From NCBI GenBank assembly GCA_029964075.1, contig CM057134.1:18578905-18642904 (forward strand): a stretch of DNA of 64,000 nucleotides, given 5' to 3'. Position 1 is the stretch's first letter, and each line of letters starts with the position of its first letter. Shown piece after piece: positions 27,271 to 39,700 of this stretch. The notes under the pieces were generated by a model. The model saw only the letters and a list, made by a program, of their open reading frames with translations, searched no databases and was not told the DNA's origin. The position numbers and the translations under genes were made by a program. The stretch comes from Patiria pectinifera. Taxonomy: Eukaryota > Echinodermata > Asteroidea > Valvatida > Asterinidae.

Positions 27271-27959
27271 GGCTGCACTCCAGTCTGCGGACTCCAAAAG
27301 CCTACTCTTTTTTTTTTAACCGTCGTTACACAAATCGGCTCACGATTATTTTACACAAACAGTGACAAACGATGGCTATCGATTCCAGTGTGTCCTTAAA
27401 TCCTGTAGTAAGTATTGGTTCCAATACTAGTCTTATTTCACCACAGTAGCGATATTCCTGTTTTCCCCAATAGCTGGTTAATTCCGATCGACGGTCGGTG
27501 GTGTCTGAAAATTTCCCCCAGCAAATATATCGACTTGAAATTGTACCTTCCACTTATCCGTGAAGATTTCAAAAACTCGTTGTAGCCAGTGATCGGCTAT
27601 AATGGCTCGGCAAACTAGTAAGAACTACCGGCAAGTATTCCAAACTCTCGCAAGTTTTCCACGTTTCATTCAAGCTCCAGTAAGAAAATAATCAAGCTCG
27701 CAAATGTTGCGTCCACTCGCCCTGAAGTCCAGCGAAGTATGAGAATGGTAAGTTTGAATAGCGCTGTCCCAATCGCGATCCCACGAGCACTGGCGCATGG
27801 CATGTATGCCGTGTACCGTATGTGTACAGTATATACGTGCCTGTTGCAAAGTGGGTCATGCATATGTATCTCATTTTCCATTGGTTCTTTCTCGGAACCC
27901 GTCATCATGGACTCGTATCGCTATTTGTCTACTGACCCAAGTCGGCGCGCCGTGATTAC

Positions 27960-28100
27960 CTTGCGCCCAATCATCACAAAGAGGAGGCGTGGCTACCGTG
28001 TTGGATTTCATTCAGCTATAGGTCAAAAGTTTAGCGTTGAAAGTACAGCGGGTGCATGAGTATAAATACGGCAGAGTTATGACCGCAGTAAAATTCGTCG
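27960..28100 (+). promoter_or_regulatory. TATA/CCAAT promoter-like block
   Basis: In order on the plus strand: CCAAT (27967-27971), a GC/CACC-like GAGGCGTGGC (about 27983), and TATAAATA (28061-28068) in a G/C-rich setting. The spacing is what a classical Pol II core promoter shows. It points away from the MEGF6-like gene, about 0.8 kb from its start codon. I could not recognise a coding exon downstream. Confidence 0.35.
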
Positions 28101-30029
28101 ATCTGGGAGAGATTATTAATTTTTAGGTCGGGTCGGGTCCTTTCAATGGATTTTGCTGTTTGATTCAAAGTCTAGTTCAATTTCCCTTTCAATCCTAGTT
28201 TTATAGCCCTGTTGTGCATAGGTAAGCGCAGTATAAATCATTTTGGATATTAAAAAGTAGGTTATGACAAGTTCATAATACAGGCGCAGTTCAAACAAGG
28301 AAACAGGGCATAACAAACACAAAACAGACGCTTAAAAACTCGATATGATCATCAAAATATGGACGTTATTTCCTGTATTTAATTTGGCCTTTTTAGCCCG
28401 GAGGCAACCGACCTGAATTTTAAAAGTCATCGTATAATGGGGTAACAACGATTTCTACCAAACTCGTTATAGATTTTTATTATGTACAGAAGTGTTTTGT
28501 CGGTTATAAATTCCTTGCTCGGAATATATCATTTTTTCTTACTCATTCAAAAGCAATCACAGACTAGAGGTCGAGTATCCCTAATAAAAATTTCGAAAGT
28601 TTCCCTCTGATAGGAGTAAGAATGGACAATATACTTATCGACTAATCACTTTTGATATTTGTTTGTCTTTCTAATGCATGTCCAACATCATTTAAAAATT
28701 CCGATGTGTTTTTTTCCAACTCACTTATACCTTACTAATGTAAGACATTCTTACGAGAAATGCAGAACTCATGAATAAAAATATTAGGAATATTTATATT
28801 ATAACTAGTATTAGATTTGATGCCTGAAGCTTCTGGGCACTGGTGTGTAATAAATTATAAACATTATTTTGGTTTCCTTTTTCAATTGGGGGCACTTTAT
28901 GACACCACACCTGACTAATGTCACATCACCCTCATAATGTATTCGACCTTTGACCTTATACGTTCTCTCGGGTGAGTTTCCGGTGACCTTTGCTATGGCA
29001 GGACTAAACCTCCCGCTGTCGGATACGCTCTCATCCCCGCGAGAGGTAGTTTGCAATCTATCAAACTCACTCGGGGTTGTTTTATCCCCAATTTGGTTTC
29101 AGGTGAAGGGCCCGAGTGAGGAATCTAAATTGGAAAGCTCTATAAAAATGAGGGACGTTATTTTAGGATTTCACCCTCTGGTGAACCTGATGATTTTAAC
29201 ATTTCAAAATACGTCCGGTTGTCCTAAAACGGTAACTAGATCCAATTTGCGAGGGGCACTGCCTTTTTTTCTTCGTGTATATAGCGACCTTTCGAATAGG
29301 TTCATGAAGTGGTGCACCGGGATGAAGTTTCAGTTGGGAAAAGGGAGCACGTGCCCTCTTATAAAGTGTCCCATCCTTTTTGGATTGGAAGTGGTATTTT
29401 GGCAGATCCACGTACGACGATAGGCCTTCAAAAGTTCGAATGAAGGCTATGTGCGGCCAACTTCGGTACCTTTTCTTGCACAGTACTTCATGGTTCAGAT
29501 CGTGGAGCTATTAAACAGCTCCATGTTCTGATGAAGATGTCAAGATGAGCATCGCACACAGTTCGAACCTTCGGAACACAGCACACAAAAAGAGAAATGC
29601 GATGATACAGATCAAGGTGTTATGACTATTTATTCAATCATCAATCATTTAAAACGTTGCCTCGTCACGTATTGATATTTTGTGGTTTTGAGGTTTGCTG
29701 AGAGGTTGTAGAGCACCTCACCCGACCAGATTTTCTTCTTTTGCAATAAATGCCAACAAAATTAATTCCATAAATTCTATAACTTGCTAAGGGAGTACTC
29801 GGAGCAAGCGAAACACCTTTATTCTCTTTTCTTTTCAGTTATCGTGGCGGCAAGGTATGATACATTATTGGCCGGACGGAAAGGACAAAAAAGGCTAGAA
29901 AGTGGGATGTTGTGGTTTCACAGAGCTGGAGCCATGCTGTACCACTGCGGTGGCCTGATCAAATCCCGTGGACCTGGCCCTGCTGGCTACGTGTGGTTAA
30001 CCCCACGTCATGATAGGGTACAAGACCTT
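28101..30029. other. No gene recognised
   Basis: A 157-codon plus-strand frame (28,950-29,423) has no recognisable motif. A small GGAGCT/AGCTCC hairpin lies at about 29,503-29,522. Confidence 0.4.
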
Positions 30030-30039
30030 AATTAATGCC

Positions 30040-30760
30040 TAGTCTGGTTCCCCGACCTGACAATTTCCCCCGACGTCTACACGTCTAAATTGTAGGTCAG
30101 GCAGCCTCCGTGGCTAAAAATAAACATGACGACATTGACGGCCCTTTTTCAAAGCTCGACTTCGTTTCCGACTTCGCTTTATCACATAAAGCTTTTAATG
30201 TTCCGATATTTGTTTTTAAAATAAATCACTTGCTTCATATATCATACAGTTATGATATACAGTTTAATACTTCTGTAAAAAAACATTGACTAATTTTAAC
30301 CTTGAATCTTCAAAGTTGGACACCCAAACAGCACTGTTAGCAGGCGGAGCCGAATTGAGACCACGCCGCGTTTTGGAAAATGCCGGTAACGGTCGTCAAA
30401 TTCAAACTAGTGCATGACGCAGCAAAAAGTTCGCCCCTCGTATACGATCCGAGTGCAAAATCGTCGTTGAATTTCAAGTTTTCTAAATAAAAGCAATGGA
30501 TATTAATTATCAACTAGTTTTTTTAAGTTTTTAATAAGCAATTAGCAGTTAATAAAACCTATGTTATACTCGGAAATACTCGGACACTATCCGATTGTCG
30601 ACGAAATGAATTCGGCAAACTTCGGAAAGTTTCGGAAAAAGGAGGAATTCCTCCCGTTTTAGTCACGTGATGTAAATTGTAATACATTGTATTACCGGAG
30701 GCTACCTGACCTAAGATTCATCAGGAATAGTCGGAATCTTTTGGTCTGGGAACCAGACTA
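30040..30760. mobile_element. MITE with TAGTCTGGTTCCC ends and 10-bp target duplication
   Basis: It starts TAGTCTGGTTCCCCGACCTG and ends GGGAACCAGACTA. AATTAATGCC flanks it exactly on both sides (30,030-30,039 and 30,761-30,770). A second inverted pair lies inside (GGTCAGGCAGCCTCCG against CGGAGGCTACCTGACC). A 9-10-bp duplication is usual for Mutator-like elements; assignment is inference. Shorter relatives lie at 57,099-57,182 and one end at about 48,390. Confidence 0.8.
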
Positions 30761-31598
30761 AATTAATGCCAAGCACAGCCAAACTACCAAAACATGATTC
30801 ATTCACGACAAACGAAATCTGAGTGGTGTTGGCTTCCGTTTTTCCAATTTAGAGGTCCAGTTGGAATTTCCCTTTATTAACCTTATCTGATGACGAGTTG
30901 GTAATTAACCAGAAACGGTGTAAAGACAAAGCAAAAAGGGATGTACGTGTAACAAGTCACGAATTGCAGGAAGCAGAAAGGAAATTGACAGACCTTCCTC
31001 GTTAAGGACAGATTGTGAAATTGTTGTTTTCGCAAGGTCGGGGCTCCCCCACAACACACAGCAACGTAATGCAACTGAGGAGTCAAGTTTAATGTTGCAA
31101 TATTGTACCACCCATGCTGGTGCTTTTTTTTTTACAATAAGGGGTGGGATGTTTGACTATCCACGGAGCTATCCAAGGTCTAAAAAAAACCCTGTATGAC
31201 CCAATAAAAATTGAACTAACCAATGTATCCGAGAAAGCAAAGTAGGTCTACGTGTACTTTTGTTCAGATTTACCGTTTTATAGTCAGATCTGGGAAGTAG
31301 AACCAGACGTGTCGGATGTCCGACACCCTTGCTCAACTGCCGTTGTCATGTGACGGCCATCTGCTGGCATCCAAAAACAAACATAGGTTGCTTCCGGAAC
31401 CGGACTGTAAGTTTCAACCAGACACACTGTTTGGATTCAAGGGCAAAGCAAGGAAGTATGATGGCAACATGGCCGACAGAGAAGGTAGACATAGGCCTAC
31501 ATGCGAGCTGATTACACAAGTTTTCGTCTGATCGCTGTCTACGACTGGAGCAGACTTTTGCTCGACCCAGAGGACCAACCTATATAGTGTCCTCTTCC

Positions 31599-31917
31599 TA
31601 CTGTTTGAACGACTGTCACTTGTGGGCCGGGCAGTGCAATCGTATGGAGATCGTGCCTTTCAAGCCGCTGCGCCCCGGCTGTGGAATTCCCTACCCCGTA
31701 ACATCCGAGAAGCCAACACACTTCAGCTCTTCAAAAATAGACTCAAAACCCATTTATTTGTTTAATCATGCCATATGTTATTTTGCTTGTATAGTTTTTT
31801 GTATCTGTTTCAATGCATTCTTTGTTTGTATCTTTAAATTAATTTGTCAGCTTTTGTAAAGCGCTCCGATCTTTGTGGGGCGCTATAAAAATGCCTATAT
31901 GTATGTATGTATGTATA
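31599..31917 (+). mobile_element. 5'-truncated non-LTR retrotransposon (CR1/L2-like), C-terminus and 3' tail
   Basis: The frame ending at the TAA at 31763-31765 reads SYGDRAFQAAAPRLWNSLP and then FKNRLKTHLFV. This is the typical C-terminal end of CR1/L2/Jockey-type reverse transcriptase proteins. The rest of the ORF is missing upstream, as expected for 5'-truncated LINE copies. After the stop comes about 150 bp of 3' UTR with GGGGCGCTATAAAAATGCC and a short TATG microsatellite tail (about 31,898-31,917). Confidence 0.75.
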
Positions 31918-33500
31918 GGATTACCCCGTTACGCCGATGAATGGGCTAAACTCCGCCCATTGTGTAGACCAGAATGCATGAAAGACTAAATAGCGATTTG
32001 AATCACTGATTAGAATTTTGTGCACACTATGACCAGCTTTATATAGGTTTGCCAACAACGAGGCCAAAACACTGATGATGGAGTGGTGTTCCATGAAACA
32101 TCAATATTCATGTGGTGGAATGACATCATTCTGCATATCAACGGACCTAGATTACTCCTTATTCCTCCTACGTTCCACATGTCCGCACAAGTTCGTAAAC
32201 CTTCGCCTTTGCCAGTCAAAGGCGAAATTCTAAAGTTCGAAGATCGCGATTTAATTAGAACGAGATGAGAAGCCATTTTTTTCAGGGACTGAAGTTGGGC
32301 ACGAAAATGTTTATTGTAGTTCCGAATTTAATGGTATGGAAATGGATAGAATAGGAAGGTTTTTTTTCAATTGAAATGTGGGAATTCTTCCAACCGTCTC
32401 AACCCCAACGAAACAAAATTCATCCCACCTGACCCATTTCTCGTATGCTGGGCCAACCGTGAGAGTTGAGCGGCAAGTGTGCCTCCAGAAGCTATTTCTG
32501 TCTGATGTGAAAACCCAAAAGGTTAATTCTCAAATATAGATCAGGCCGTCAGGAAGGGGTTTAGGTGGCAAGGACGTCGGCTTGTGAACAGTGTGTAGAG
32601 AGAGGAAGGCAAAAGTAATTGGTATTAACCAGACTGCATTTTCCTGAAGGAAATGCGTTTGGAAAGCCCCGAAAGGTAGAAATAGAGGGCGCTATATCGT
32701 TTCCCCAGTCATCGGTTCCAGGTCATTTGTGGGTCCACTGTAAGCCCCATTGAAAACAGTGTAAAATCAACAAAGTTGAGGGCCAAATAACATGCAAGCC
32801 AACATCACTGGGGTTCCTCAAACAAAAATGAAATTATTGTCTTGTCTTTCATTTCTTTTCAATTTTAGGTACATTAGCAAATTATATTTTTAAATATTCA
32901 TACCCAAATAAAATCACCTCCCTAAAAGTGATAGTTCCCAAGCCTGCATGTAGCCATTTTACAAGTGGCATCCTTCCACTTTCACAGGCAAATAGGACCT
33001 ATTTTTCATCCGTGATTTTATCAAGCCAGCCCTCAGACGGAAGCCCAAAAACCAGGGAGTTGATCCTTGGGTATATTTACACAATTCCACCGTTTTTAAA
33101 GCTAAAAGGTCTCCGTTTTCAAAAGAAATGGGGGGGGGGGCACTTTTTATGCTAATGACTTGCGTAGAAATTCTCACTTGAATTAGTTCTGTGCACCCTT
33201 GTGTGCGGTTTCACTTTTAGCCGGCCAACAAAACACTCGATCATGCCAAGATGACATTTATTTCATAGTTTTCTAGCAAAGCGGCACAAAAACCCTAATA
33301 TACAGTGGGCAACACAAACACATATAACATGTAGGATGATATGACATACACATTTTGTTTAAACAAAATCAGTTCCTTTTTTTTTTTAGAAGCCTCGGAA
33401 TGTTGTGTCCTTGCCACAGAAGATTGGATATGAGATGTATTTGTTGGGTTGTTCCGAATAATGAAGTAATTTGAAACAGTCTCTTGGATTTTGCCTTTCT
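31918..33500. other. Intergenic spacer before the ZCWPW1 3' end
   Basis: I see only short frames and homopolymers. It separates the LINE remnant from the likely ZCWPW1 3' UTR. Confidence 0.4.
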
Positions 33501-33516
33501 AATTCTTGAACATTGT

Positions 33517-33522
33517 TTTATT
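33517..33522 (-). terminator. ZCWPW1: Poly(A) signal candidate of ZCWPW1
   Basis: TTTATT on the plus strand reads AATAAA on the gene strand, 870 nt past the stop codon. Another copy lies at 33257-33262. The AT-rich stretch 33.5-34.39 kb has no other coding content and is best read as the ZCWPW1 3' UTR. Confidence 0.35.
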
Positions 33523-34391
33523 TCGTGCAATAAATTAAACGTTTTGTTTACAACAGGTAGCTGCGTCTCTGTACAATTAAAAATCTGTTTTCTAACACAT
33601 TCAACAGCACCATTGAACAAATTTAAATATGCTTATTTATAGACATCATAAATATCAACGATAAAGGCTGTATTAATTTTTTTCATAAATGAATGAATTA
33701 TTACTGTCAAAATGAAAATCAAATTCCCAACATGCAATATTTCAGCAAGTGCAAACATTAAGTTATCCTGATTTTCTGCCAACTTGAATTCATCCGATAC
33801 TTCTGGAAAGGTATCTTCATCAACTTTTTAACACAACTGATTCACGTCAAGCAACAAGAACTAATTAACAATAGAGGTGAAATCTAGCACATGGATAGTT
33901 ATTCCAACATAAATGTTAACGAAACTAAACGAGGGCTTGGTTGTTCTTTTCTGCAAATGTCATGCACATTTCCATTTAAATGTATCATCTCAAGACATTG
34001 TGATTTTAGACCTACAACCACAGAATTTGGATGGGATGATCAAATGCTGCGTCACCAAATTAAACAAGCCAGGTATAGCATTCCACATTTTGGATCACCT
34101 AAAAAGTTTAAATACAATTCATCTCCATTGAGACGTTGGGTCATCCTGAGCCTCCTAAAAAGTCCTTATAAGCTATAATGATGGAGCCCATACTACCCCA
34201 AATCCCATGCAAATTACCAAAAATGGTAATTTATATACAAAATGCACTTTTGATATGGGATATACTTATATTTACTAAACAACTGAAGGCAAAATACAAT
34301 ATCAAAAAATCCAACAAATTAACTTTGATAACAAGAGGGTTCTTAAAAAGTAAGACAATGCCATATAAGTCATGTTGGCAAGGGTATCTAT

Positions 34392-36745
34392 CTATTCCTC
34401 AACTATTTCAAACGACTGTGGGTTTGCATCACTTCCTGATGTCTGGTTATGGAGTTTGTTGGGATCTCCATGTGAAGGCTCATCTACTATGTCTTGATCC
34501 TCAGGCCAGTCCTCTAGATCCTCCATGCTGAAGTCATCACTATCCTCCCCGGCATCCACCTGATCCACCTGATCTTCTACGACCAAGACAGTGTCATCAT
34601 CGAGGAGATCCTCATCTAGATTGAGGAGGAACTCCTCATCATCAATGTAAGCTGGCTCCTGCTGTTCAGCTTTCATCTTCTTGGGAGATGGAGATATGCT
34701 GTCCTTGGCATCGATTCCTGACTTCAGGTTGGGGCCATCTCCAATTTCAGATGATGGTTTACGCTTGATACTCAACTTCTTTGATACAGGTTTTTCAGTT
34801 TCTCCTGTTGGTTTATTTACACCTGATGATTTTGTCTCAGGGACAGCATTTTCATTCCTAGTGGTGTCTGGAATTGTCTTGTTCATAAGCCCTTGTAATG
34901 CTGACGGGGGAGGTGCAACTGAAGAATCCTTTGAGACAGGGGTCTTGTGTTTGATGCTGAATTTCTTTGCAGTACCTTTCTTAGGCGGATTCTTCTCCGG
35001 CTTCTTCGGTTGTTGGTTAATCGTACAAGTATCATCCCTAGCCAGCTCTGCTGGGGGACTTGGATTTTCACTTATACGTGGACTGGCATCAGTCAAAGCA
35101 ATTTCTGCTGAGGAAGTTGACTCGGGAAGGGGGACGAGATCACCTTTCTTCTTGATGCTAAACTTTTTGGCTTTTTGTTTGGTCACACCAGCATCTCCTG
35201 GGCCAGTTTTAGTGGCGGTGGTATTTGTTTTAGTAGGCTGTTTGTTCAAGTCTTTGTCAATTCTCCTTTCAACTGGCATCAAGACGACACTGGCTTGATT
35301 TTCCAAGTTACTGGAAAGTTCGTCTTTTGTGGTTTCCTTCTGATGAACCTTTTTAGACAACTGCTCATCTTTTCTCACAAACGGATCTGCAAAGGATGAC
35401 TTCTTTGGCTTCTTTCCCACATCCTCTAACTTCTTGGATGGTGTTTTGAAAGCTGGCTTCATCTTTGGGCCAGCCTCGGCCGTCTTACTCTTCTTTTTGG
35501 TTTTGGCATTCGAAACATTATCCTGATTGTTTGGAGAGCCTTGAGCTTCAACATTCAACTTGCCAGACATGTCTTCTGCAGTACCGGTTTTGACAGGATC
35601 TGCTGAGGGTTTTGCAGCAGAAAGTTTCTTGGCTCTTGGCTTCTTGACTCTTGGTTTGGAATCTGTGTCACTTTCTCTAACATCTTGGATTTTCTCAGAT
35701 TCAGCTTTTCGGGCATCAGTCTCATTCAAATTCTCTGTGTTCATCTTTGCTGCAAATTTCTTTGCTCTGGGCTTCTTGACTTTGGGTTCAACTTCACCAT
35801 CTGATTTCTTCACCCTTGGCTTTCGGACTTTCTTCTCTTTTAGGATGACTGCTCCGTCACTTTTCTCAGGTTGCTGAAGTTTTCCAGATTCTTCTTCTTG
35901 GGTTCCATCAGCTATGTTTCCTGCTTTCAGTATCACAGCAAACTCCTGATTCTTGGCAGTAGGTTCAACCTCACTCTTCAATTTCTTAACCCTTGGCTTT
36001 CTGACTTTCTTCTCTTTTGGGATGGCAGCTCCCCCACTCTTCTCTTTGGAGACAACCTCAACATTTGATTTCTTAACCCTTGGTTTTCTGACTTTCTTCT
36101 CCTTCGGTTTGACATCTCCATCGGTTTTCTTTGATTCTTGTTTCTCAGATTCAAGTCTAGTCTCGGGAGACTCTTCTGTCTTTAGCATCACAGCAGGTGC
36201 TTTATTTGCCTTCGGTTCAACCTCAACATCTGATTTCTTTACTCTTGGCTTTCTGATTTTCTTTTCTTTTGTTCTCGCATTAGGATCAGAGTTTTTACAC
36301 CGATTCATTGCGTCATCTTCCCCTGTATTTCCTGCTGCTTCTTCATTGAGTGAATTACAGCTCTTTTTGACGCGTTGCTTCTTTGCCTTCTTCGTTGAGC
36401 CATCTTCTTTCACCTCATCATTTATTATCTTGGATCGTATTTCTGGTTCAGAAGCTTGAATATCTCCAACACTCTTGTGATCTCCTTCATCCATGCGCTT
36501 TGCAGTATCATCCCTTGACTCTGCAGTGATGCCTGCTTCTTTCTCCTTACTATTTTTCTTTGAATGATGGTGATGCGATTTATGCTTCTTTTTCTTTTTG
36601 TCACTAATCTCGCTGCTAACATCTTTGAGAGACTTCTTGTTGTACTGCCTTTTTGTCTTACATTTCTTATCAATGTTGCCCTCACATGCCTCTCCATCCG
36701 TAATCTTGTGTGACTTCCTTCTCTTTTTAGTTTCCTTTGGGGCCT
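34392..36745 (-). CDS. ZCWPW1: ZCWPW1 terminal exon: 784-codon lysine-rich repetitive tail with acidic end
   Basis: One 2.35-kb exon encodes residues 453-1236. After a KKRRKSHK/HHHHSKK stretch it carries at least four copies of EKK(V/I)RKPRVKK, each followed by an acidic spacer of the SDVEVEPK type. Two VKKPRAKK units follow, then three later copies of (A/S)KK(F/L)SIK(K/H/R)K. The last about 100 residues switch to acidic sequence (DEEFLLNLDEDLLDDD, EDWPEDQD) and end in SFEIVEE before the stop. The composition is H1-tail-like, so DNA or nucleosome contact is an inference. The tail is far longer than in mammals. Large ORFs on the plus strand here are complements of this exon and not genes. Confidence 0.85.
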
Positions 36746-39700
36746 CTGCAGAAAGTAAAGAAAGTTTTTAAGAAAATGACTAAATGGTAAACATCTTTCC
36801 TACTGGTAAACATCTTTCATTTGCATCAGCAGAGGACGAAGTATCTTCCATGACAGAGAAATAACTAAAACTACGGGGACACGGTTGACTGAGCAAAGTA
36901 TATTGACGAATCCGGGCAAGTGATCACTGTACACTCACAAGGCCCCCTTCAATGGAAAAACCATTGTGCATGCTATTGTACAAAGCAACTGCCCATGACG
37001 GATTATCTGAACAATAGCTAGTACAATGCTTTCGCCATTGAAGGGGGCCTTTTTTGGCGATAGAATTGATAGCGTCTCCAGATCGGTCCATGCTGAAAAT
37101 TAACAGGACGTTTCTTAAGGCAATAAGATTTCTTCCAACTAAGTTTTCAAACAAATTTTTCTTTTCACACAGTTGTTGTGGGGAATTCAATATTTCCCTG
37201 AAGGCATTTTGCACTGGGTTACAGAAGATATTCTACCTTCTTCAAGAGGCAAGTCTTGAAGTGACTGTATGGTCTCCCCCGCCTCACTCAGTAAGGCCTC
37301 TGCCTCCTCCAGTATCTCGTCTACGTCCAGCCCAAGTATCTCAAGATCAAACTCTACATCCACATCATCCGACTCATGGTCTGAATCTGAATCTACATCT
37401 ACAACCTCAACTGTGACAAGATCAAAGACACAGAAAATGTTTTTAGAAAGACAGATTTTGAGAAAAATCAGTTAAATTATTGTTTCTCAGTCTTTGAGGT
37501 ATTTTAAAGTTCATGGTTTCTCTAAGATTACAGCTGTTTTCTTCAAATCAAATTTGTGGACGTTGGGGTTTGCTATTTTTATGGTTTAAGTAACTATTTG
37601 CCGGAATTTTAAAAAGACATGTTGACTTTTGACCCAAATCGTTATGGGTGATTACAACAAAATGAACCAAAACATTTTGTTACTGGATAAAAACACCTCT
37701 CAAAGAGTAATTTAAAGGGAATCTGATTTTGATACGACTCAAAAATGGCTTATCAAACCCAGGTTTAAATTCTTCTTAAACAAAATTTACGGTTCAAGGG
37801 TTTTAAAGGTTTTTTTCCACTGACCAACAAATAAATGAAATGTTTCCATAAAGGCGCTCACCAATTGAAGACTCCTGTGAGTTATCCACAATCTTTCCTT
37901 TGAAGGTGTGACTGAAGCCAAATGTCTTTATTCGCTCCTGTAGAAGTTAAGATATAAAATAATTTACCCTTTGTGATCCCCAAAACAAGGTAAACAGTAA
38001 GTAACACTACACTTATTACTCTGAGCTAACTTAAACCTGTCTGGACTTATATGGTGGTTTCCTACAGGGATGTGATTGTCAATTGGAAACAAATCTGAAA
38101 ATTGGATGAAAGGTCTGAAAGATCTAGTTTTTCCTATACTGATAATGTCTTTCTCTCAGAAAGGATTGATTTCAGACAAAAGTCTGAAAAATCGCATGAC
38201 TGTTCCTAGTTTGTCAACGTAACTTTTTTGCATTCCGAGATGTAAAGATGATAGAATACAAACAAACAAAACAAGAAATACATGTAACTAAAGAAATTGC
38301 AATAGACTGATCTATTAAGCCCCCAATGATGCTTTGTCCGACATGATTAATGTCAGACATGCGTGCAGGCTTTGTCATGCAGCTGTTGTTGCCTAACATG
38401 CACAGTGGCCAGGGTAAAACAAACTTTTCCCAGGGCCATTGAGTGGGCCCCAGACCCCACGCCGCAAAGGCTTCACGCTCGCAGTGCTCGATCTTGGACA
38501 GATGCCCCTATTCTATAATTTATCGTGGCTAGAGCCCTGAGCCACTGCATAAAATGCATTTTTAAAAATTATCTTTAAAAAATGATGATTATAAACAAAA
38601 GACTTTTTTACGTACCTGTACGTTCATGGACAGTGCCTTGTTAGCTCTGGCTACAGCTTGACTAACCTGATGTTTGTAGTCTCGGCCCTTTGCGTGTGTC
38701 TGTTAAAGTCATGGTTAATGTAAAATCATTCTCACTCAAAGAACATTTCTCTAAGTTTTGTTTGGATTTTGTTTGGGTTTTGGGGGTTTGTTTTGGGGTT
38801 GGGTTGGGGTGGGGTGGCCAGGTTTGGTTGGGTAGGGTTGCATTGTTTTGGGGTTGGGTTGGGTTGTTTTGGGTTGGGTTTTATTAGGGGGGTGGGGGTG
38901 TTTGGGTAGGGTTGGGTTTGGTTGGGTTGTTTTGGGTTATTTTGGTTCGGGTTGGGTTGAGTTAGGTTGGGTTGGGTTGAGTTGTTTTGGGTTGAATTGT
39001 TTTTTTGTTGGGTTGGGTTGTTTTGGGTTGGGTTGGCATGGGTTGGGTTGGGTTGGATTGGGTTACTTTAAGGGGAAGTTTTTACTGGCCAGTGTTATCT
39101 CAGTACCTCCATATTGCCAAAGCATGTGATCTGGGAATGGAGGCAAAAATCAGGTAACATTGCACAAATATCTGTGAAGTACAATTAAACCAAAATTTAC
39201 ATTGCATTTTGAAGTTCATGTCTTGACTGTAGAATGTGTTATCTTAAATAGTTGGAATGCAGACAACTTGCATCGAACAGTTAGCATTGGCTTGTCATCT
39301 GCAACAGGTACCTCTTCCAGGTGCTACTTTTACTCTTCCTAGGCAAAGTTAATACCCATCCCGTCCCCAGAGTTTGTCAAGTACAATCTCCAAAAGCACA
39401 GCAAGTCAAATAACTAGTACTATACCTATGAAATTTTTTATATTTGTTCATGGCAAACAGGTATTTGAGTCAATATTCATTGTTTGGTAAAAAGGTGTTT
39501 TTTTATAAAAAATCTCACAAAGACCTTCTCAAGCTCTTTGAAGAAATAGATCATTTGCTCCAATAAAAAGATAATTTTAAACCCTACTTTAACATTATAA
39601 CTTTGTAATTGTTTTGTATAATGACAGTAAAAGTATTATGTCTCAGCTTATTAAGCTGCACTTAAATGAAATCTGATGTTCTATTGCATAAACGTTGTTT

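Noticed and set aside
28950-29423. 157-codon plus-strand frame
   Set aside because: No signal peptide, domain or splice evidence; composition does not look coding.
34681-36459. Several long plus-strand frames of up to 205 codons
   Set aside because: They are exact antisense shadows of the repetitive ZCWPW1 last exon; the low-complexity lysine codons leave the opposite strand free of stops.
38772-39065. Interstitial telomere
   Set aside because: The unit is GGGTTG/TTGGG-like and irregular, not TTAGGG.
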